A DNA stretch of 6,779 bases from Propionibacteriaceae bacterium (GTDB taxonomy: Bacteria; Actinomycetota; Actinomycetes; Propionibacteriales; Propionibacteriaceae), in the NCBI GenBank assembly GCA_030450535.1, contig JAKDIK010000152.1, positions 1 through 6,779 of the forward strand, read 5' to 3'. The position numbers were made by a program, and so were the translations under genes. The notes under the pieces were generated by a model. It did not search any database and was not told where the DNA came from. It saw nothing but the letters and a program-made list of their open reading frames with translations. Position 1 is the first letter of the stretch, and each line of letters opens with the position of its first letter. Below are positions 1 to 6,779 of the stretch, piece by piece.

Positions 1-1917
1 GGAAGCCCGCTCTGCTGTCAGGAAGTTGAGTGTCGGCAGGGCGTCGCCGGAGGACAGGACCACTTCCAGCGCCGTCCGGGCGAGCGCCTGGGCGGTGAGA
101 CCGACGCGCTCGAGGACCTCGGCGCGGCTGCCCTGATCGTGGAACTCCGCCGGAATCCCCAGGTTTCGCACCGCCGTCCAGATGCCGGCGCGGCCGGCGT
201 CCATCGCCAGGCGCGCCCCGAGGCCGCCGTTGACGCCGCCGTCCTCAAGGGTGAACACCAGGCGGTGCTCGCGGCACAACTCCAGCAGGTCGTCGCTGGT
301 GGGCAGCGCCCAGACCGGATCGACGACCGTGGTGGGGACGCCGTGGGCACCCAGCCGCTGGCCCACCTCGACGCCCAGGGCGGCAAAGGCGCCGTAGGCG
401 ACGATGAGCACGGGGGCATCGGGGGTGCGGGTGAGGATGTCGACGCTGCCGCGCCGTGCGACGGCGTCCAGCTCGGGGGGCAGTGCCTCCTTGGAGTAGC
501 GGATGACGCTCGGGGCGTCGTCGATGGCGACGGCGGCACGCAGGGCGTCCGCCAGCCGCGGCTCGTCGCGCGGTGCCGCGAGATGGACCCCCGGCACCAT
601 CGTCAGCAACGAGGTGTCCCACATGCCGTGGTGACTGGCCCCATCGGGCCCGGTGATGCCGGCGCGGTCGAGCACGAACGTGACGCCGTGACGGTGCAGC
701 GCCACATCCATGAGCAGCTGGTCGAAGGCGCGATTGAGAAAGGTGGCGTAGAGGGCGACGACAGGGTGCAGCCCGCCCAGGGCCAGGCCGGCGGCCGAGG
801 CGACCGCGTGCTGCTCGGCGATGCCAACGTCGAACACGCGGTCGCCGAACTCGCGGGCGAACTTGTCCAGGCCGGTGGGGTGCATCATCGCGGCGGTGAT
901 GCCCACGACCGAGGGGTTCTCGCGGGCCACCTCGGTGATCTGGTCGCGGAAGGCGTCCGTCCAGGTGCGCTTGGGGTTCGCGGTGAGCGGCTCTCCGGTG
1001 TCGGAATCGATGGCGCCCACGGCGTGGAAGCGGTCGGCCTCGTCCTGCTCCGCGGCCCGGAAGCCCTTGCCCTTGAGCGTCATGCAGTGAATGATCACGG
1101 GGCCGCCGTAGTTGCGGGCCGACTCCAACGCCCGCTCCATCATGCCGACGTCGTGGCCGTCGATCGGGCCCACGTACTTCAGCCCGAGGTCGGAGAACAG
1201 CCCTTGGGGGGCCAGGACGTCCTTGACGCCGGTCTTGAAGCCGTGCATGAGGTCGTAGACGGGGCCGCCGACGACGGGGGCCGAGCGCACCCGCTGCTTG
1301 ATCAGGCGCAGAGTGGCCTCGTAGCGGCGGTCCGTGCGCAGGCTCGACAGGTGGGTGGCGATGCCGCCGACCGTCGGCGTGTACGACCTGCCGTTGTCGT
1401 TGACGATGATGACGAGTTTGAGGCCGTCGTCCACGGCGATGTTGTTCATGGCCTCCCAGGCCATGCCGCCGGTGAGCGCCCCGTCGCCGATGACGGCGAC
1501 GACCGTCCGATCCTCACCGCGCAGGTGGAACGCCTTCGCGAGCCCCTCGGCCCATGACAGCGACGTGGTCGCGTGACTGTTCTCAACCCAGTCGTGCTCG
1601 GATTCGGCGCGGGACGGGTAGCCCGACAGGCCCCCCTCCTGCCGCAGGCTCGTGAAGCCCGCCTGGCGGCCGGTGAGGATCTTGTGCACGTAGCTGATGT
1701 GCCCGGTGTCGAAGATGATCGGGTCGTGCGGCGAGTCGAACACGCGATGCAGGGCGATCGTCAGCTCGACGACGCCGAGGTTCGGCCCCAGATGGCCGCC
1801 CGTGCGGCTCACGTTGCGGATCAGAAACGCCCTGATCTCGTCGGCCAACTCGGTCAGCTGGGTCGCGCTGAGCTCCCTCAGATCGCGGGGACCACGCACG
1901 CCGTCCAACAATGACAT
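1..1917 (-). CDS. dxs: 1-deoxy-D-xylulose-5-phosphate synthase, 3' end outside window
   Basis: Dxs condenses pyruvate and glyceraldehyde 3-phosphate, with thiamine diphosphate (ThDP) and Mg2+, into DXP, the entry step of the cytosolic MEP isoprenoid pathway. From the ATG at 1917 the frame stays open for 639 codons to the window edge. Family members are about 620-640 residues, so only a short tail is missing. The order of motifs is canonical: GGHLGPNLG (40-48), the ThDP/Mg motif running from GDGALTGG (144-151) to NDN (173-175), YVGPIDGHD (248-256), GIAEQH with the expected catalytic Glu368, ATFLNRAFDQ (391-400), DRAGITGPDGASHHG (417-431), and the C-terminal transketolase domain after about residue 490. 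Arg418 and Arg473 correspond to the usual substrate phosphate ligands. One oddity is that the usual GHQ motif reads GHI, with Ile74. There is no Shine-Dalgarno sequence near the start, consistent with leaderless translation. The gene follows the 153-residue gene after 79 bases. Confidence 0.97.
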   Translation of the reverse strand, partial: MSLLDGVRGPRDLRELSATQLTELADEIRAFLIRNVSRTGGHLGPNLGVVELTIALHRVFDSPHDPIIFDTGHISYVHKILTGRQAGFTSLRQEGGLSGYPSRAESEHDWVENSHATTSLSWAEGLAKAFHLRGEDRTVVAVIGDGALTGGMAWEAMNNIAVDDGLKLVIIVNDNGRSYTPTVGGIATHLSSLRTDRRYEATLRLIKQRVRSAPVVGGPVYDLMHGFKTGVKDVLAPQGLFSDLGLKYVGPIDGHDVGMMERALESARNYGGPVIIHCMTLKGKGFRAAEQDEADRFHAVGAIDSDTGEPLTANPKRTWTDAFRDQITEVARENPSVVGITAAMMHPTGLDKFAREFGDRVFDVGIAEQHAVASAAGLALGGLHPVVALYATFLNRAFDQLLMDVALHRHGVTFVLDRAGITGPDGASHHGMWDTSLLTMVPGVHLAAPRDEPRLADALRAAVAIDDAPSVIRYSKEALPPELDAVARRGSVDILTRTPDAPVLIVAYGAFAALGVEVGQRLGAHGVPTTVVDPVWALPTSDDLLELCREHRLVFTLEDGGVNGGLGARLAMDAGRAGIWTAVRNLGIPAEFHDQGSRAEVLERVGLTAQALARTALEVVLSSGDALPTLNFLTAERAS

Positions 1918-1924
1918 GCGTGCG

Positions 1925-1930
1925 AGTCTA
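1925..1930 (-). promoter_or_regulatory. Probable leaderless-transcript -10 element of dxs
   Basis: On the minus strand TAGACT lies seven bases before the dxs ATG, which puts the expected transcription start at or next to the A of the ATG. No purine-rich ribosome binding site is present at normal distance: the nearest G-rich run is more than 20 bases upstream. No good -35 hexamer is visible at 17-18 bases. Leaderless mRNAs with a TANNNT element and a weak -35 are common in Actinomycetota. The assignment is inferred from spacing alone. Confidence 0.5.
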
Positions 1931-1996
1931 GTGCGCACCCGCCCCTGAACCCCGCACCCGAGCGGGTGGTCGCGCTGCTCTCGGACAGACGAGGGA

Positions 1997-2458
1997 TCAC
2001 AGCTTGCGGATGAACACCTTGCCCCGCAGAGCCTCCTCGACCAGGGCCACCTCGCGGCGCCGGCGCCGCAGGGAGGCGTCCAGCTCCTGCCACGCCTGGG
2101 TGGCCGCCTCGACGACCTCCGGTGACACATACTCCCCCAGGTTCGCCCGGACGCGGCCCAACCCCTCCCGGCACGACGCGAGTTGGCTCTCGACGTGCTC
2201 GGCGGCGAACCGGGCGAGCACGACGGGGTGGCGGCGCAGGACGGGGTAGCCGCGGTACTCCGGCGGCGAGCAGTCGAGCAGGAAGTTGGTTGCGGTCGCC
2301 TCCCAGTCCGGCGCGTGGGGCGGGCGAACCGCCTCCGGCCAGCCGGGCGGGGTGTAGAGGGCGGTCTGCGCTGGGAACCGGACGCGGCCGGTCGGACGAT
2401 CCTCACCGATATGGCGCGTAAAGCCGTGCGGCTGCGCCGGCGCCCACGTGGTGCTCAT
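1997..2458 (-). CDS. Conserved-looking hypothetical protein, 153 aa, LexA-controlled
   Basis: I cannot assign this protein to a characterised family. It is a soluble 153-residue protein with no signal peptide or membrane segment. The N-terminal third (1-50) is rich in Pro, Arg and aromatic residues and includes GEDRPTGRVRFPAQTALYTP (18-37). Residues 51-80 contain DWEATATNFLLDCSPPEYRGYP followed by an Arg/His pair. Residues 80-145 look mostly helical and charged, with a run of five arginines at 131-135 and a basic C-terminus (RGKVFIRKL). Cys63 and Cys96 are the only cysteines. The ATG at 2458 was chosen because an AAGGAGG ribosome site, a LexA box and a promoter all sit directly upstream. The same frame is open further upstream, but that part overlaps the membrane-protein gene out of frame and would bypass these signals. 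Regulation by DNA damage is strongly suggested. The basic, helical C-terminus would allow nucleic-acid or protein binding, but function is unknown. Confidence 0.88.
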   Translation of the reverse strand: MSTTWAPAQPHGFTRHIGEDRPTGRVRFPAQTALYTPPGWPEAVRPPHAPDWEATATNFLLDCSPPEYRGYPVLRRHPVVLARFAAEHVESQLASCREGLGRVRANLGEYVSPEVVEAATQAWQELDASLRRRRREVALVEEALRGKVFIRKL

Positions 2459-2462
2459 GGCC

Positions 2463-2469
2463 CCTCCTT
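2463..2469 (-). promoter_or_regulatory. Strong ribosome binding site of the 153-aa gene
   Basis: AAGGAGG on the minus strand, a seven-base match to the anti-Shine-Dalgarno sequence, ends four bases before the ATG at 2458. It decides that start over upstream in-frame alternatives. It is one of the two clear Shine-Dalgarno sequences in the window, the other being that of acnA. Confidence 0.85.
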
Positions 2470-2474
2470 CATTT

Positions 2475-2490
2475 TCGAACGTTTGTTCGA
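2475..2490 (-). promoter_or_regulatory. LexA operator (SOS box)
   Basis: TCGAACAAACGTTCGA on the minus strand is a perfect inverted repeat with six-base arms, TCGAAC and GTTCGA, around a four-base spacer. This matches the actinobacterial and Gram-positive LexA operator core GAAC-N4-GTTC together with the flanking TC/GA preferred in mycobacteria and relatives. It begins at the last base of the predicted -10 hexamer and covers the expected transcription start, so bound LexA should block initiation. It is 16 bases upstream of the ATG of the 153-residue gene. Confidence 0.85.
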
Positions 2491-2518
2491 GTCTAGGAGT
2501 TCCGGCGTCCGAGGTCAA
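2490..2518 (-). promoter_or_regulatory. Sigma-70-type promoter of the SOS gene
   Basis: Minus-strand TTGACC (2518-2513) and TAGACT (2495-2490) are separated by exactly 17 bases. They match TTGACA in five of six positions and TATAAT in four of six. The expected start near 2483 gives a leader of roughly 25 bases carrying the ribosome site. The promoter lies in the 83-base gap after the membrane-protein gene, so the 153-residue gene can be transcribed independently of acnA. Confidence 0.75.
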
Positions 2519-2541
2519 TCCCTTCAGCCAACCAGCTCGGC

Positions 2542-3006
2542 TCAGATGAGGATCGACGCCGCGGACGCCGCCAGCGCGAGCGCCACGAGCCCCGCCACGA
2601 GCCACGGCCGCCAGCGCGGTCGGTCCTCCCCCACCCACGTCACGGCGCCGGCGATGCCCGGGATCAGCACGCACCACGCAGCCACCAGCGCCGGGGGCAG
2701 CATCGTCACGGCCGGCAGGGCGAGCAGCGCGGCGAACCCGGCGAGCCACCACTCCGCACCCAGCCGAAACACCCAGGCGGTGAGCGCCGTGCCGGCGGCG
2801 TAGCCGACGTAGCCGCCCAACCACCACCAGCCGAGGGCGCAGCTCACATCGGAATCCGGGCCGCAGACGCGATCGGTGAACAGGCTCCACACCGTCCACA
2901 CCACACCGGTGACGAGCAGACCGAGCACCACCGCGAGATAGGAGTACGCGATCCGGGAGCCCCCGATCGGGGACTCCCGAACGCGCAGCGCGACGGTCTC
3001 GCTCAC
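2542..3006 (-). CDS. Small multi-pass membrane protein of unknown function
   Basis: A 154-residue hydrophobic protein with four or five membrane segments: about 21-43, 59-82, 85-125 (long enough for two passes) and 134-153. Basic residues R8, R10 and R19 before the first segment suggest a cytoplasmic N-terminus. The loop at 44-58 would then be outside, and it holds two cysteines eight residues apart (Cys48, Cys56) that could form a disulfide. No catalytic motif or known family was recognised. The GTG start at 3006 directly abuts the acnA TGA in the same frame. No other ATG or GTG occurs before the first membrane segment, and GAAGG inside the acnA end lies five bases upstream as a possible ribosome site. 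G/C-rich third codon positions support real coding. It is very probably co-transcribed and translationally coupled with acnA. A stable RNA hairpin covers codons 10-18. Confidence 0.85.
   Translation of the reverse strand: MSETVALRVRESPIGGSRIAYSYLAVVLGLLVTGVVWTVWSLFTDRVCGPDSDVSCALGWWWLGGYVGYAAGTALTAWVFRLGAEWWLAGFAALLALPAVTMLPPALVAAWCVLIPGIAGAVTWVGEDRPRWRPWLVAGLVALALAASAASILI
2954..2979 (-). other. Strong RNA hairpin at the acnA / membrane-gene junction
   Basis: A 26-base inverted repeat has 11-base arms around a GATC loop. In the minus-strand transcript the stem is CGGGAGUCCCC paired with GGGGGCUCCCG: ten Watson-Crick pairs and one U-G wobble, with no bulge. On DNA, or in an RNA copied from the other strand, the same position is a C/A mismatch, so the structure is better in the sense RNA. 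It begins 27 bases after the acnA stop codon. No U-rich run follows, so it is not a classical intrinsic terminator. It could stabilise the acnA 3' end or limit expression of the membrane gene. Confidence 0.6.
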
Positions 3007-5682
<2,676 letters not shown>

Positions 5683-5687
5683 GGGGC

Positions 5688-5694
5688 TCTCCTT
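5688..5694 (-). promoter_or_regulatory. Ribosome binding site of acnA
   Basis: AAGGAGA on the minus strand ends five bases before the ATG at 5682, a normal spacing. It supports that codon as the acnA start, which also gives the family-typical N-terminus beginning MSVNSFGAQ. Confidence 0.85.
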
Positions 5695-5730
5695 GGTGTG
5701 GTCTGGCTGGATGCGGGTCCGGCCCGGATT

Positions 5731-5748
5731 TATCTCGACATCGAGATA
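5731..5748 (-). promoter_or_regulatory. 18-base palindromic operator on the acnA promoter
   Basis: TATCTCGATGTCGAGATA on the minus strand is a perfect inverted repeat with eight-base arms and a two-base centre. It shares three bases with the -10 hexamer and spans the expected transcription start, a typical repressor position. It does not resemble the Corynebacterium AcnR site (CAG-AC...GT-CTG type) or a LexA box. Length and symmetry fit MarR-family regulators of the PecS/UrtR/TamR kind. In Streptomyces coelicolor, TamR is reported to control aconitase (sacA) in response to citrate and aconitates. Assignment to such a regulator is inference, and the regulator is not in this window. Confidence 0.7.
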
Positions 5749-5774
5749 CTATCGCACCATCGGGCCCGTGTCAG
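5746..5774 (-). promoter_or_regulatory. Sigma-70-type promoter of acnA
   Basis: Minus-strand CTGACA (5774-5769) and TAGTAT (5751-5746) are separated by exactly 17 bases, matching the consensus hexamers in five and four of six positions. The predicted start near 5739 gives a leader of about 57 bases before the acnA ATG. The promoter lies in the 135-base gap after the methyltransferase gene, so acnA need not depend on transcription from upstream. Confidence 0.7.
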
Positions 5775-5817
5775 CCCTTTGGCCAGAATCCGCACCGCGC
5801 CCGCACCTGCGGCGATC

Positions 5818-6779
5818 CTACTCCCCGAGGGCGTCCGGTTCGGCCGGCAGCAGGGCGGCGACGCACTCCACGTGGTGGGTCATGCCGAACAGATCGAAGG
5901 CCCGGACGCCGGCGCACCGGTACCCCTGCGCGGCGGCCGTCGCGACGTCGCGGGCGAGCGCCGCCGGGTCGCAGGCGACGTAGGCGATCGCCCGGGGCCG
6001 GCGGGCACACACCTGCTCCATGACCGCGCGGCCGGCTCCGGCCCGTGGGGGGTCGAGGACGACGAGGTCGACCCGGTCCGGCAGGCGCGCCAGGACGCGG
6101 TCCACGCTGCCGGAGCGGAACCGGGCCTGCGGGACGTTGGCGCTCGCGAGGGTCACGGCATCCCGGCTCCCCTCGACGCCGGTGACGGCCACTCCCCGGT
6201 CGGCCAGCGCCCCCGCGAACAGCCCGACGCCGCAGTAGAGATCGAAGGCGGTCTCCCCGGGCCGCGGTGCGAGGGCCGCCACCACCGCGGCGCCGAGGGT
6301 GTCGGCGGCGGCCGGGTGCACCTGCCAGAAGCCGTCGGCGCGGACGTCGAAGCGGCGTCCCGCGGCGTCCTGACGCACGAGCGCCGTCTGGCCCGCCGCC
6401 AGCCACGTCACCGCGTCGGAGCTCTCGACGCCCAGCAGTTCGGTGGCTGTGCTCTCGCCGGCCGTGCTCCCGTCGGCGAGGCTCTCGGCGGCGCGGCGGC
6501 CGGCCGAGGCGGCGTCCGGCGTGGGTGCGCGGCGTGCCGGGGCGGGACGGGCCAGTGCGGGACGTGCCAGTGCGGGACGGGCGATCGCGCACCCCGCGGC
6601 GGGCAGCGCGACGACGTCGTGCGAGCGATGGGCCCGCATGCCCCACGCGTCGCCGTCGCTGACGTAGCGCACCCGGGTGCGCCACCCGAGCCCGGGCGGG
6701 TCGGCGGCCTCGACCTCCCCCGGGAACTCCCCCCCCGCGAGGCGCACAACCTGCGCGGCGCCGCCCTGGCGCGTCAACA
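5818..6779 (-). CDS. TrmA/RlmD-family RNA (uracil-C5)-methyltransferase, 5' end outside window
   Basis: This class I SAM-dependent enzyme should methylate C5 of a uridine in tRNA or 23S rRNA; which one cannot be told. At least 319 codons are present. A TTG at 6777 is the first full codon but is probably internal, because family members are about 400 residues and the N-terminal TRAM domain and iron-sulfur cysteine region are missing, evidently beyond the edge. Counting from that TTG: GLGWRTRVRY (29-38) and the HRSHDVV stretch (50-56), GFWQVHP (149-155), SAM motif FDLYCGVG (178-185) with acidic Glu202, DPPRAG (242-247), the nucleophile Cys269 in ACDPAALARD, and HVE (302-304) with the presumed general base. 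All key catalytic residues are present. Between 64 and 115 there is a low-complexity Ala/Pro/Arg segment containing a 15-base tandem repeat. The stop TAG is at 5820-5818, 135 bases before acnA. Confidence 0.93.
   Translation of the reverse strand, partial: LTRQGGAAQVVRLAGGEFPGEVEAADPPGLGWRTRVRYVSDGDAWGMRAHRSHDVVALPAAGCAIARPALARPALARPAPARRAPTPDAASAGRRAAESLADGSTAGESTATELLGVESSDAVTWLAAGQTALVRQDAAGRRFDVRADGFWQVHPAAADTLGAAVVAALAPRPGETAFDLYCGVGLFAGALADRGVAVTGVEGSRDAVTLASANVPQARFRSGSVDRVLARLPDRVDLVVLDPPRAGAGRAVMEQVCARRPRAIAYVACDPAALARDVATAAAQGYRCAGVRAFDLFGMTHHVECVAALLPAEPDALGE
6544..6588. repeat. 15-base tandem repeat, three units, inside the methyltransferase gene
   Basis: Plus-strand units are GGGACGGGCCAGTGC, GGGACGTGCCAGTGC and GGGACGGGCGATCGC. 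The first two differ at one base and the third diverges at its 3' part. On the coding strand they encode a repeating Ala-Leu-Ala-Arg-Pro-like pentapeptide (residues about 64-78). Because the unit is a multiple of three, copy-number changes keep the frame. The segment lies in a variable region between the family's conserved blocks. Confidence 0.85.

Noticed and set aside
139..1557. A 472-codon open frame on the plus strand
   Set aside because: It is antisense to the full length of dxs motifs, begins without a ribosome site and has no recognisable domain. Long antisense frames are expected in high-GC DNA.
1909..1924. A second LexA-like site at the dxs start (TCGCACGCATGTCATT)
   Set aside because: Only the left half resembles TCGAAC. 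The right half lacks GTTCGA, so direct LexA control of dxs is not supported.
1955..1968. GC hairpin CACCCG-AG-CGGGTG between the SOS gene and dxs as a terminator
   Set aside because: Only about five pairs form with a sensible loop and no T-tract follows. It is too weak to call as a terminator.
1997..2899. A 300-codon version of the SOS gene starting far upstream
   Set aside because: The extra 147 codons overlap the membrane-protein gene in another frame and would bypass the promoter, LexA box and AAGGAGG site directly before the ATG at 2458.
5801..5812. CCGCA-CC-TGCGG hairpin just after the methyltransferase stop codon
   Set aside because: A short stem without a T-tract. It could be a factor-assisted end but cannot be supported from sequence alone.
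6775..6777. TTG as the real start of the methyltransferase
   Set aside because: It would remove the whole N-terminal TRAM and cysteine region, and the frame is open to the window edge, so it is most likely an internal Leu codon.

Overview
The window is a high-GC stretch typical of Actinomycetota. Third codon positions are strongly G/C, the promoters have actinobacterial features, there is a perfect actinobacterial-type LexA box, and the Dxs and aconitase proteins read like actinobacterial family members. A tentative guess is a member of the Propionibacteriales or a relative, but the window alone does not prove this. All five protein genes lie on the minus strand, so in transcription order the window reads from high to low coordinates.

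Layout in transcription order: (1) 6779-5818, the C-terminal three quarters of a TrmA/RlmD-type RNA m5U methyltransferase whose N-terminus lies outside the window; (2) a 135-base intergenic region with a well-formed promoter and an 18-base palindromic operator; (3) 5682-3007, a complete aconitase (acnA); (4) 3006-2542, a small multi-pass membrane protein whose GTG start directly follows the acnA stop codon in the same frame, with a very stable RNA hairpin over its first codons; (5) an 83-base gap with a near-consensus promoter whose start region is covered by a perfect LexA (SOS) box; (6) 2458-1997, a 153-residue protein of unknown function under that promoter; (7) a 79-base gap ending in a -10 element placed for a leaderless transcript; (8) 1917 to the left edge, dxs, open at its 3' end. 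No gene-free stretch exceeds about 135 bases. No tRNA, rRNA, insertion sequence or CRISPR array was seen.

The genes are mostly housekeeping: RNA modification, the citrate/isocitrate step of the TCA cycle, and the first step of the MEP isoprenoid pathway. Three regulatory points stand out. The unknown 153-residue gene appears to be DNA-damage inducible. acnA carries an operator-like palindrome on its promoter, compatible with control by a metabolite-sensing repressor. dxs appears to have its own leaderless promoter but could also receive read-through from the SOS gene.
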